A stretch of DNA of 64,000 nucleotides, from the NCBI GenBank assembly GCA_032622095.1, contig CP136063.1, positions 277,503,426 to 277,567,425 of the forward strand. The letters are read 5' to 3'. Each line of letters begins with the position of its first letter. Within the stretch, counting starts at the first letter, position 1. Below are positions 45,889 through 55,850 of this stretch, piece by piece. Origin of the DNA: Siphonodentalium dalli. Its lineage: Eukaryota > Mollusca > Scaphopoda > Gadilida > Siphonodentaliidae. A model generated the notes under the pieces. The model saw only the letters and a list, made by a program, of their open reading frames with translations. It did not search any database and was not told where the DNA came from. A program made the position numbers and the translations under genes.

Positions 45889-46065
45889 TCCCATAGGGAG
45901 CCTCGCATATATAAGAGAAAGCATTGGCCTAACAATATCTACCTTGACCTTGTAAGCCAGTGCATTCTATTATATATGCGAGGCTCCCTATGGGAGACTC
46001 GCATGTATAAGAGAATGTGCTGGCACACGATTATTAGCACAGCTCCGGTCAAGAAATGGTCAATG
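45889..46065. mobile_element. Family C MITE, partial
   Basis: Starts inside the first hairpin module (TCTCCCATAGGGAGCCTCGC), then the CTAACAATATCTACC linker, a second module and CAGCTCCGGTCAAGAAATGG. The left TIR is missing. Confidence 0.65.
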
Positions 46066-46121
46066 ACGTTTGTAATGTCTATAATTTAGATGGTTAGTCC
46101 TAGCCAGTCAGAATGTTATCT

Positions 46122-46336
46122 TTAACCCTTTCAGTGCCAAGTCTGATTTTTGTATCAACCCATATTTCCTTGATCATTTTTCAAATTTATTGATTATAAT
46201 AATGTTATACATTGATGGAAAGAGCTCTAAGAGCACTTTCCATCAATGTATCACATTATTATAATCAATAAATTTGAAAAATGATCAAGGAAATATGGGT
46301 TGATACAAAAATCGGACTTGGCACTGAAAGGGTTAA
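46122..46336. mobile_element. Family B TTAA MITE without hairpin module
   Basis: A near-perfect palindrome, almost identical to 13869-14087: TTAACCCTTTCAGTGCCAAG, centre AGCTCTAAGAGCACT, TTAA on both sides. Confidence 0.85.
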
Positions 46337-47770
46337 TGAAATGTGTGGTGCCTATTATAATTGTATAATGAGTATTAGATCCCCTGATTTGAACTTCTTA
46401 CTTCCAGACTATTGTATGAAGTTACATGAGACTAACATGACACAATAGACAGAAACTAAGTCCTGTAACATTTTTATCATGCTTTCCAAATGAGAAAGAA
46501 AAATTACCGATACAAAGTCCATCAGATTTGTATAGGCTGAATTAGCTATCTATGGAATCTATATTAAATTATGTAACATCACAGTGACACGCGGTTGATA
46601 CAGAAGCATATTAACGGTATATTTTTTGCCTAAAAATAGGAATATCTGTCGGAAATCATGTTGAGAATTGAAAATATGATATATTTTATGAATTCTAAAT
46701 ACGCAAAATTAACTATAAAACTCGATTTGTTACCACACTTCTAACGACGAATCATTCACTGAGTGCATTTCATTTTTCCACCACAAATATAGGATATTAG
46801 TATTTTGATGGTCCACAACTGAGTGCTTTATTTGTCTACCACACATATAGGATATGATATTAACGTTTTGATTCTAGCAGTTATAAGATTCAATATAAGG
46901 GACCTAAATCTTGCTATTATTTCTAATTAAATCTATGATAGCTATATTTGACGCAAATATAATTAGAACACGGCTGCAATATACACAGAAGCACAGTCTA
47001 TTTAACCCCTCTTTACTAAATGAATTCTCCCATTCTGTTATAAACGTATATATTAGAGTGATCTATTATTCATTCAGAGAGGTGTTCATGTAATAAACGC
47101 AGACGACAGACAGAATATCAAATAATACAAGAGCAGAATAATTTATATTCATTGGTGGGAAATGTTCAAATAGTAAGTTGAACAAACGATGTGAACTTAT
47201 TATCTGAACATTTTTTCGAAGGGATAACTACTCATCAATGAGCGTTTAGTACCGAAAAGGTTAAAAACCTGACGATAATCGTTTAAGAAAGGTTTCAAGT
47301 ATTACGATTTAAATCCAACTTCTAGGAAGATAGAATGCTTTCTGAAGAATCGTTAACAAATCTTTTCCAAATTTGGAGCACATATCTGGTACTATTATAG
47401 TATGAAAACAGTGGTATTGCAGCCGTTTGTTTAACTTATTATGTGAACATTTACTAAAGGAACTAATCATAAATGAGTATTCAGGATTAATACATTGAAA
47501 TATGGATTTTTCAATTCTCCCAGATGATAGAGCCAATCTTCCGGAAATTATTTATTGAGGTTAACAGGTCTGAGCAACACCTTGGTAATTGATGGTCTCC
47601 TTGTTAACCATTAATTGGCAGTAACTTCTATTTCTCATCTAATATAATGACCTGCCAGATCAAATTGGAAGGGAAGCATGTGCAAGGTTTTCGAGGACGA
47701 CACAAAAATCTAATCAAACCCTCTAAAAAGTTAACTTCAACTCGACATAAAATCAATTTGTGATTGGTCC
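46337..47770. other. No gene; dispersed repeat at 46985-47265
   Basis: 46985-47265 shares ATTGGTGGGAAATGTTCAAA and GGATAACTACTCATCAATGA with 21195-21460. The remainder is AT-rich with no recognised feature. Confidence 0.5.
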
Positions 47771-47812
47771 AACTCATGGCAACTACCATTCAACTCAACC
47801 GAAATATGTGTG

Positions 47813-48070
47813 GCAGCAACAACCCACAGCAACCCACAAAAGCAGTATCACTTGACGGCTCACTTGGATCTTCCTGAAATTCTAGTGTCAGGGCATGAAA
47901 AGGGCCTATGTATTTTTATCAGCAACCAGTTGAAATTATATAAAGATGTGAATGAAGCCATTTTCAGGTCAAACCGCTTTTTCGGAACCATCAGAAGATC
48001 ACTCATTTATAAAGAGAAGGATGTTATTGTGCCACTTATAAAATCTCTGATCGGGCCAGTCTTACAGTAC
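47813..48070 (+). pseudogene. Non-LTR reverse transcriptase C-terminal fragment
   Basis: The open stretch contains KGLCIFISNQLKLYKDVNEA, then FRSNRFFGTIRRSLIYKEKD and VIVPLIKSLIGPVLQY. This matches the thumb-region pattern of CR1/Jockey-type reverse transcriptases (KDLGV.I...LK.S.H...AV.KAN...G.I.R.F......L.LYK.LVRP.LEY). The catalytic palm motif is absent and the frame enters a tandem array at 48009-49374. It is a 5'-truncated dead insertion or the remnant left by array expansion. Confidence 0.65.
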
Positions 48071-49374
48071 GATAAGAGAAGGATGTTATTGTGCCACTTA
48101 TAAAATATCTGATCGGGCCAGTCTCAGAGTACGATAAGAGAAGGATGTTATTGTGCCACTTATAAAATATCTGATCGGGCCAGTCTCAGAGTACGATAAG
48201 AGAAGGATGTTATTGTGCCACTTATAAAATATCTGATCGGGCCAGTCTCAGAGTACGATAAGAGAAGGATGTTATTGTGCCACTTATAAAATCTCTGATC
48301 GGGCCAGTCTCAGAGTACGATAAGAGAAGGATGTTATTGTGCCACTTATAAAATCTCTGATCGGGCCAGTCTCAGAGTACGATAAGAGAAGGATGTTATT
48401 GTGCCACTTATAAAATCTCTGATCAGGCCAGTCTCAGAGTACGATAAGAGAAGGATGTTATTGTGCCACTTATAAAATCTCTGATCGGGCCAGTCTCAGA
48501 GTACGATAAGAGAAGGATGTTATTGTGCCACTTATAAAATCTCTGATCGGGCCAGTCTCAGAGTACGATAAGAGAAGGATGTTATTGTGCCACTTATAAA
48601 ATCTCTGATCAGGCCAGTCTTAGAGTACGATAAGAGAAGGATGTTATTGTGCCACTTATAAAATATCTGATCAGGCCAGTCTTAGAGTACGATAAGAGAA
48701 GGATGTTATTGTGCCACTTATAAAATCTCTGATCGGGCCAGTCTTAGAGTACGATAAGAGAAGGATGTTATTGTGCCACTTATAAAATATCTGATCGGGC
48801 CAGTCTTAGAGTACGATAAGAGAAGGATGTTATTGTGCCACTTATAAAATATCTGATCAGGCCAGTCTTAGAGTACGATAAGAGAAGGATGTTATTGTGC
48901 CACTTATAAAATCTCTGATCGGGCCAGTCTCAGAGTACGATAAGAGAAGGATGTTATTGTGCCACTTATAAAATCTCTGATCGGGCCAGTCTCAGAGTAC
49001 GATAAGAGAAGGATGTTATTGTGCCACTTATAAAATCTCTGATCGGGCCAGTCTCAGAGTACGATAAGAGAAGGATGTTATTGTGCCACTTATAAAATCT
49101 CTGATCAGGCCAGTCTTAGAGTACGATAAGAGAAGGATGTTATTGTGCCACTTATAAAATATCTGATCAGGCCAGTCTTAGAGTACGATAAGAGAAGGAT
49201 GTTATTGTGCCACTTATAAAATCTCTGATCGGGCCAGTCTTAGAGTACGATAAGAGAAGGATGTTATTGTGCCACTTATAAAATATCTGATCGGGCCAGT
49301 CTTAGAGTACGATAAGAGAAGGATGTTATTGTGCCACTTATAAAATCTCTGATCAGGCCAGTCTTAAGAGTACG
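48009..49374. repeat. 62-bp minisatellite of 22 units, grown from RT sequence
   Basis: Units GATAAGAGAAGGATGTTATT...AAAATCTCTGATCGGGCCAG start every 62 bp exactly from 48071 to 49311, with a founder unit at 48009 (AAAGAGAAGGATG). The founder codes for KEKDVIVPLIKSLIGPVLQY of the reverse transcriptase fragment. Since 62 is not divisible by 3, the array is non-coding. Confidence 0.95.
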
Positions 49375-49620
49375 AAAATCGAATCCCAAAATTCACAGCT
49401 GGTCAATCATTCCAAAGCATTGCAATGAGTCCAAAGAAGATCTACAAGACATTTCCCTCCAATAAATAGGATCCCATCTGCACTTTTATTATCTGTCGTC
49501 TGATTATTTTTCCTGAACACCCCCCAGATGAATAATAGACAATTTCAATCTGTACTTTTATAACTGGATGGGAGAACCCATTTAGTATAGAAATGGTTCA
49601 AGCGACGACCGGAAGCACAA
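49375..49620 (-). other. 3' flank of the fibrillin gene; candidate poly(A) signal
   Basis: AATAAA on the minus strand at 49485-49490, ~130 nt after the stop codon, is a plausible polyadenylation signal. CAATAAATAGGATCC and AATAATAGACAATTTC resemble decayed repeat sequence near 54590. Confidence 0.4.
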
Positions 49621-50022
49621 TTATTTAACATGGATAATAAGCTTAATCACAGATGGAGGAATGTGCTCTGTATGACCTTCGACCCCTGCCTCGCTATGCT
49701 TCGGCCTGCATGTTATCTGTACATAATAAACTCCAGCCTCATGTAGTCGGTGACTGAAGTGAAGGGACGTTATTCCTTTATGCGTATGAATCGAGAAGAG
49801 ACCCGTGTTGTTGACGCTGTTAATCTTGTAGATCATATTACCACGGAATAATTTTGTTGATGGTATGAGCTTCACCACGTTTATCTTTGGTTTTGTTTGT
49901 TTCCTTCTGATGAAGATTTCAATTGGTTTTTCGATGTTCAGCTCTTTGCTGACTTTGCTCTTCTTATGCTTGCGATCTGTGTGGTTGCGACGGTTACCAT
50001 GTCGAAGAATACTGTTGTGGTG
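49621..50022 (-). CDS. Fibrillin terminal exon: asprosin-like C-terminal domain
   Basis: Acceptor TTCTTCAATATTTTCAG leads in phase 0 into 133 codons and TAA. The first ~45 residues are very basic (HHNSILRHGNRRNHTDRKHK). The rest, KINVVKLIPSTKLFRGNMIY then KINSVNNTGLFSIHTHKGIT and SLHFSHRLHEAGVYYVQITC, aligns by eye with the C-terminal propeptide of vertebrate fibrillins (pattern YxIxxGNxDGFFxIxxxxGxSxLH...PGTYxLxI...KxxIxV). NNT is an N-glycosylation sequon. In vertebrates this region is released by furin and, for FBN1, circulates as asprosin. Here the domain is extracellular and presumably controls fibrillin assembly. It is the last exon: the next upstream exon (53610-53949) joins in phase 0. 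Confidence 0.85.
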   Translation of the reverse strand, partial: HHNSILRHGNRRNHTDRKHKKSKVSKELNIEKPIEIFIRRKQTKPKINVVKLIPSTKLFRGNMIYKINSVNNTGLFSIHTHKGITSLHFSHRLHEAGVYYVQITCRPKHSEAGVEGHTEHIPPSVIKLIIHVK

Positions 50023-50215
50023 CTGAAAATATTGAAGAAAATGTTTTGGTATCATGGTTCTAAGGTCACTGAATCCTGAAAGCTTTTAATATAACAATTT
50101 ATTTTTATCCTAAATTAACTTTATAAGTATGACAATCTGCCCATATTAATAAATAAATCTTCGTATTTATCGTTCAAAACTCACTTTGTTATAATTTATT
50201 CTGATTTATTCGCAA
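50023..50215. other. Fibrillin last intron, nothing recognised
   Basis: AT-rich. CACTTTGTTATAATTTATTC is partly repeated at 51680-51700. Confidence 0.4.
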
Positions 50216-50855
50216 ATTAATTACTCTATTTGGCTAATATAATCTATATATATAAAACCCGTCGTCTGTCTCTCTGTCTGTGAGTGTGTGTATAACTCGG
50301 TCATGCTATTGGCACGTTTGTAACTTTTCAACCATGCATGCAATGGGGCCCAAAATTGTACCACGGCCTACATTATCCTGTAAAAGATGACTCACCAAAT
50401 TTCACGCCGATTGCTCAAAGCAAACCTGAGATCTAACATGATCCCCAAATGCAGTATTTGCACTCAAGTAGACACTATTTCTTATGACGTTTGTCGAAAT
50501 GACGTCATGTGATGTCCTACACAAACCCATACTTGCTTTGCTATTGTAGACGAAACTTCCATGTGCTCTACCAAAGCGTTGTTGGAAATAGGCCCTAAAT
50601 TAATTTGTCAGTTCAGGTTCAGTGTGAATATAAGTAACGAATGTTGATTTTGTCGTGGAGGTGCATGTAGTGGGGTCTAGATTCGAGATTGGAACGCTCT
50701 ACCATCGTTGGGAATGGGTTCTAATATCGTATTTCAATTTTCCAGTTCGGTGTGAACATAAGTAAAGAATGCTCTTTTTGATATGAAAATTGTGCATTGA
50801 GTGTGGAATCGAAGGAGTACCGGTATACCCAGGAAGATGGCGAATGGACATTGTC

Positions 50856-50886
<31 letters not shown>

Positions 50887-52258
50887 GCCAGTGGGTACCG
50901 TTCCGTAGATTCGCTGGTACTCAGTTAGAAAAACCATTCCCGGGCCGGGACTAACAATACAGTGTAAACAATACTGCCGACGCTAATTAATGCTCTTTTA
51001 ATCTTTCAGTTAAGTGCAAATCTGATAAGAATGTTTACAAGATCAAAATGTGCGTGAAGCGCGCGCTGTTTAAGATCATATAATGTGTGCGAAGCGCACA
51101 AAGGGGCCACAGGCCCCTCCCCACCAAATAAAGGCTCCCAAATTAAATATGTGCATGCATATATGTGGGTGGGGGTAGAAAATATAGTTTTATTGAAATA
51201 AAGTGTTCATTAAAATGGGCCGCAGTGCAGGGCCTGTGATCCTTAGGCTGCATGCTGAATACAGACTCCAAAGGGGGTCAGTTTAAGATCAAAATGTGCC
51301 GCAAGCTCCCTTCATCGCCGAATAAAGGCTCCCGAATTGAGCATATATGTTTCAGTTAGTATGTAGTAATATTGAAAGTAATTTTGTTTCGTTCAATATA
51401 TGTGGGCTGGGTGTGTAAAAATACAGTTTTTAGTGAAATGAAATGTTCCCTCGCGCATCCAGCAACAAAAAAGAGAAGCATGACCATTCCATTTCTAATA
51501 TAGAAATGAGAATGTGTTCATGACTGCGGACACTAGAAAGTAACAAAGAACATTTATGTACCTGTCATTTTGTGACGGGCAATCCCCTAGTCTGTATGAT
51601 ATCCTCCAGTCTGTATGATATCTCTTGTATCTACTTAGTAATCACCCAATAATATTTATTCAGCTTAATTTAAATTTAAGTCACTTCGTTATAATTTATT
51701 CACAAATTAAAGGTACTCAATCTGATTCGATAGCCCCCATATAATCAGATTCCAACAACAACAATTTTTAGAAATTCCACTTCAGTTATCAGAATCGTGT
51801 AATTGCCCAAAAATAATGCTAACCACTAATGCTAAGTGTTATTTATTTTTGACCATATTATCAACACAAAGCCTATTGATTTTAAGGATAGGATAGGATA
51901 TTTTATTTCAATATACACATATTAATGCATAATACATTTGACAAATATTATATTGTATATTCGAGGGGGTGGCATAGTCAGACTAGACTGTCTTACTGCC
52001 ACCCACTGGATATCCATCTTCATCCGAAATTTGGTCCGAAACGTTGGCTCGTTGACTTTTTACTGGGACACTAATAAGTCTCGATGGTAAAAAATAATAG
52101 ATTTCAAAAATCAATATCAAATAACTCTCAGCTTTGATAGGTGGTTATCTAATAATAAAAACATAGTGAAATTAAGCTGAATAAATATTATTGGGTGATT
52201 ACTAAGTAGATATCAGAGATATCTTACGGATTATATTAGCCAAATAGAGTAATTAAAG
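50216..52258. repeat. Inverted repeat whose left arm is split by a Helitron
   Basis: The right arm (52161-52258) ends TTATATTAGCCAAATAGAGT AATTAA. The left arm is its complement in two parts, 50216-50242 (ATTACTCTATTTGGCTAATA) and 51591-51666 (CTACTTAGTAATCACCCAAT). Part of a TTAA-type AGGTACTC element and a GGATAGGATAGGATA segment lie between the arms. Confidence 0.7.
50243..51590 (+). mobile_element. Non-autonomous Helitron
   Basis: It begins TCTATATATATAAAACCCGT after an A and ends CCCCTAG before a T. Seven nucleotides before CTAG is a stem-loop, CCTGTCATTTTGTGACGGG (7-bp stem, one G-T pair). TC start, CTRR end, 3' hairpin and A/T insertion are the defining Helitron features. No Rep/helicase ORF is present. 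It contains a ~24-nt poly-C tract at 50863-50886. The intact right arm at 52161-52258 shows the empty A-T site. Confidence 0.85.
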
Positions 52259-52802
52259 ATGCAGTATTCCCAATTCTACCATAATGATAACACAACTATC
52301 ATTGCAACTGAGCCGGGTCTAAGAATAGGCTAGAGTGACTTGACACTCCTCGTTAATTAATCTCCTACCCGCAGACTCACCCGCTCTTTGGCTACTGCCT
52401 TAATTAACTACTCTCATACTCATTATGTCACGGACTGTGAATACAATTTTTTCGCGCTAATACTAGAAAACGCGCGAAAAATATCATAATCTGATGAAGC
52501 GCCCCTCATTTACTATTTATTTGGATTCGGGGTAAAAAATATTTGATTCGAGTCGACGAACCCACCTCAGAGTTATTAGATAATATGATATCTGAAAAAT
52601 GAATTCACATCCCCACGACATAGCCTTTTTATAAAAAACCACGAAAATTGAGGTTGACGAAATCAAAGCTATTTACAGTATTTTGTTTGTCTGGCCGTAT
52701 AAATGAGATATATGTAATGTCTCTTGTTTCTATTCATTTCATGGGAATAATAATAATAATAATAATGCATCACATTCGAAAAGAGTTTCATAGAACTGTG
52801 GG
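52259..52802. other. No gene; TTAA-element remnant and ATA microsatellite
   Basis: GTAAAAAATATTTGATTCGA then GTCGACGAACCCACC (52520-52580) matches the arm of 43816-44295. An (AAT)n run lies at 52745-52766. Confidence 0.5.
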
Positions 52803-53210
52803 CAAGCCTTGAAATAGTGTGTCTGTTATTTACAGAATGAGGTCCCAAGAGGGTTAATTTAGTGATGCTATCCCGCATGGGAACCTCATTCTACTGACGC
52901 CTCAACTGCTAGGGGAGACCTAGGATCAGATTGATGTTCCCCAGTTGAAGTTGGTCATGTTCACACATTAGCCACCTTGATTATGCATTTTATCTTCTGC
53001 AAATTAGGGGATACAGAAACTGAACAGCAGGGAATTAATTAACAAAGTTAATTTGAGTCAATAGATACCTTTCATAAGATGAGGCCTAAGCAGAATGAGG
53101 TCCCCAGATGGAGAATTTAGTGATTCTAGCCCTACAGCGGGGTAGCATCACTAAATTCACCCTCAGGGGACCTCATTCTGCAAATGATAGACACACTATT
53201 TCGAGGCTTC
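52803..53210. mobile_element. hAT-like MITE
   Basis: CAAGCCTTGAAATAGTGTG to ACACTATTTCGAGGCTTC. Flanks ACTGTGGG and ACTATGGG are an 8-bp duplication with one mismatch. It lies 16 bp from a Mutator-like MITE. Confidence 0.85.
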
Positions 53211-53226
53211 ACTATGGGTTAGTGTT

Positions 53227-53521
53227 GCTGAAGGGGTCACTCTCACCAAAAAAGTGCTGAAGGGTACACAGGGTTTGAAAATGTGCTGAATGGTACACAG
53301 GGTTTCTGATCACCATTTAACACCGTTACTTAAACTGTGTTTCTGAAAGTCTGGCGCCCATTAGCGGTTTGTTTTCAGTTCATTTTAATGTTCATTGGAA
53401 CGTAAACAATTATTATCTAACAGAAGTGATGGCAGATACGAAAACTAAACGTCAGTTGGAACGAGATTTCAAAACCTGTGTACCCTTCAGCACATTTGTT
53501 GGTGAGAGTGACCCCTTCAGT
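53227..53521. mobile_element. Mutator-like MITE with 9-bp TSD (copy 2)
   Basis: GCTGAAGGGGTCACTCTCAC and its complement, flanked by GTTAGTGTT (53218-53226 and 53522-53530). Same family as 2167-2492. Confidence 0.75.
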
Positions 53522-53609
53522 GTTAGTGTTGTTGTTGTTGAAAATGTTGATGGGAACAGATCAAGCATCTGTAAAGAAACAATGATAATTCTGTAATTTA
53601 TCTAGTTAC

Positions 53610-53949
53610 CTTTCTCTTTCTGAGGTGTTTCTGGTGTATTTTGCTGCCATGAATGGGACCTCTGACCTTCGACACCAATTCTTTATTATCTGGGTCCTCT
53701 AACACCTCCGCTATTAATTTGTCGATATTATTATGTGAAACCTCATGTGGATTGGAGGAGTTGGTTGAAGTTGATCTCTTGCTTCTTGGTTTCGAAAGTG
53801 GAATGTCTTTGTTTTCGATATCACATTGGTAGCATCCCTCACCATCAGGGAGTTTCCCATCTGTGGGCGTGTCCACATGAGGGAATTCAAAACCTTCTGG
53901 GAACGTCGCATCTGTGTTCGATGAGGGTGTCATTGTCTGGATACAATGG
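53610..53949 (-). CDS. Fibrillin linker exon with furin-type site
   Basis: Acceptor TTCTTTCTTAACAG, donor AAAG|GTAACT; 340 nt, entering in phase 2 and leaving in phase 0. HCIQTMTPSS supplies the sixth cysteine of the EGF begun in the previous exon. Next come EGCYQCDIENKDIPLSKPRS and KRSTSTNSSN. Vertebrate fibrillins have an equivalent unique segment (a CYxCK-like cysteine pair, then a dibasic furin site followed by ST or SI). RSKR fits R-X-K/R-R, so cleavage would release a propeptide of about 188 residues. The remainder (HEVSHNNIDKLIAEVLEDPD) is not recognisable and makes this propeptide longer than vertebrate asprosin. A second basic cluster, HLRKRK, ends the exon. Confidence 0.85.
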
Positions 53950-54024
53950 CTGTTAAGAAAGAATCCCTTGTGTTAGGCAAACATTTATGAAAAGAAATAA
54001 CAGCACATACAATAACCATTTCTA

Positions 54025-54175
54025 CAGTAATGCTCTAAATAATCGACTCTTTAACCACAGCAGAATTATGGGTAATTTTTTCAGGATTTTGTCGGAAATA
54101 TGGCTCTTTGCCATTCATCGGAAAGCTCTCAGTGAGAGCTTTCCGATGAATGGCAACAAGCCATATTTCTGACTA
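54025..54175. mobile_element. F1 foldback MITE, right end truncated
   Basis: CAGTAATGCTCTAAATAATC after TA. The right arm stops at CCATATTTCTGACTAATA, losing the last ~75 bp. It lies in a fibrillin intron, 76 bp upstream of the linker exon's acceptor. Confidence 0.75.
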
Positions 54176-54654
54176 ATATACATATTTCCCACTGTGTACT
54201 AAATACGCATTGACAAGTAGTAGGAAATGTTCAGATAATAAGTTCAATAAAAGATCACTTACCCCATGTCCCCCAAAATGAGGTGGCAGTTGAAAAAGGG
54301 GCCTAACTCCATCACAAATCATCGGACCTTGACCATAATCGAAATTTTACTGCGTCTTCTCAAATGTGAACAATGTGCCAAATATCAAGAAATTCTGTTG
54401 AATATTGCTGAAATCATTAACCGGACAACGCAAAAACTTTGATTTCTATGTAAAAAAAAGGGGCAATTTTTTAAGTCTACTCATGACCAAAATCAAACTT
54501 AGCCTGCATCTTCTCTACTCTTGTATTATATGTTTTTCTATCTGTTGTCTTGCTTTTATTACCGGAATGCCCAGGAATGCCCCTCCAAATAAATAATAGT
54601 ATACTTTTATTACTGAATAGGAGAATCCGTTCAGAATAGAAGTGATAAACTCAC

Positions 54655-54748
54655 CCCTGTCCAATGCTTTGATATCCTGTCGGACATCCACACTGTCCGT
54701 CTGTTGGATAACATCCGAATACACAGTTATCAGAGCATGTATCCCCTC
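54655..54748 (-). CDS. Fibrillin exon: last, degenerate EGF domain
   Basis: Acceptor TTTTCTTTCAG, donor ACAGGG|GTGAGT; 94 nt, phase 1 in and phase 2 out. It reads GGDTCSDNCVFGCYPTDGQC then GCPTGYQSIGQG, and the sixth cysteine (HC) comes from the next exon. This corresponds to the final EGF of vertebrate fibrillins, which also ends in a GQGHC sequence. The usual D-x-D/N-E calcium ligands before cysteine 1 are replaced by GGDT, and the hydroxylation motif is missing, so calcium binding is doubtful. Its acceptor region is duplicated just upstream. Confidence 0.8.
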
Positions 54749-54834
54749 CTGAAAGAAAATACGAAATAAAAACCATTAAATTATCAGAGCATGTATCCCC
54801 TCCTGAAGGAAAATAAATAAATTATCAGTAATTT
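54727..54834 (-). repeat. 54-bp tandem duplication of a fibrillin splice acceptor
   Basis: TTATCAGAGCATGTATCCCC plus TCCTGAA occurs at 54727 and 54781 (plus strand). Read on the minus strand this is a second polypyrimidine-AG followed by GAGGGGATACATGCTCTGAT. The outer copy then runs into stop-containing sequence. Confidence 0.85.
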
Positions 54835-55020
54835 AGCTATAAGCTGTCATATCATAAAATACTGTAAGGCGATTGTCTTCCACTTAATTGCTGAGAAGGT
54901 AATTATCAATAAACTAACATTGGGGCCAGTCTGAATGGATGATCAGCAGAGAATTTCAGGTGTCACTGACTTCACACGTTCCTCAAATATGAGTGCAAAT
55001 ACCACAAGTATTCAAACCTA

Positions 55021-55159
55021 CAGTAATGCCCTAAGTAATCGACCCCTTAACCACAGGAGAATTATGGGTAACTTTTCAGGATTTAGTCGGAAATATGGCT
55101 TGTTGACATTCATCGGAAAGCTCTCGCGGATAAGGGGTCGATTACTTTGGGCATTACTG
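55021..55159. mobile_element. F1 foldback MITE, short
   Basis: CAGTAATGCCCTAAGTAATC to GGGCATTACTG. TA on the left has become CA on the right. The right arm is reduced to ~30 bp. Confidence 0.8.
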
Positions 55160-55506
55160 CATAGTGTGTACATGGTAAGGGCAAACAAAATCAAATTCCC
55201 GTTCTCAGGGCTGTACAAATGTCCCGAAACCCCATGAGTGCAACCTTTTTATTCGCGTTCAAACCGTCAGGAAATTTTTTAATCGGTATGATATAATTGT
55301 GGTGAGTTTTTAAATCAAAATTAGATCGAACAGACCTGTTTCCCAATTAACCTATTGATGAGATGTTTGTGAGGATAGATAAATACAGGGACAAATCGAT
55401 GAATGGAATGGATAGCCGAACACATGTAATCACACAGTATATCTATTTCATGCATAAAGATCCAGTGTTAAAATAAATCATAGATCAAGACAATGATATT
55501 TGCAAA
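55160..55506. other. No recognisable feature
   Basis: Fibrillin intron sequence without recognised repeats. Confidence 0.4.
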
Positions 55507-55850
55507 TAGGTTCCCTACCGTACTGTATTGTCGTGGGAGGGACATCTATATAAAATAGGTTCCCTACCATACTGTATTGTCGTGGGAGGGACATCTATAT
55601 AAAATAGGTTCCCTACCGTACTGTATTGTCATGGGAGGGACATCTATATAAAATAGGTTTCCTACCGTACTGTATTGTCGTGGGAGGGACATCTATATAA
55701 AATAGGTTCCCTACCGTACTGTATTGTCATGGGAGGGACATCTATATAAAATAGGTTCCCTACCGTACTGTATTGTAGTAGGAGGGACATCTATATAAAA
55801 TAAGTTCCCTACCGTACTGTATTGTCGTAGGAGGGACATCTATATAAAAT
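55507..55850. repeat. 49-bp minisatellite, 7 copies
   Basis: TTCCCTACCGTACTGTATTG then TCGTGGGAGGGACATCTATA recurs every 49 bp with few changes (GTCGTGGG, GTCATGGG, GTAGTAGG). Confidence 0.9.

Noticed and set aside
49897-50079. Plus-strand ORF over the fibrillin last exon
   Set aside because: Antisense shadow. The minus strand carries the conserved domain and matching splice phases.
51990-52075. Penelope-like terminal motif (GGTCCGAAACGTTGGC)
   Set aside because: Resembles a sequence seen near some Penelope-like elements, but no RT/GIY-YIG ORF and no hammerhead core (no CTGATGA...GAAA arrangement) was found here.
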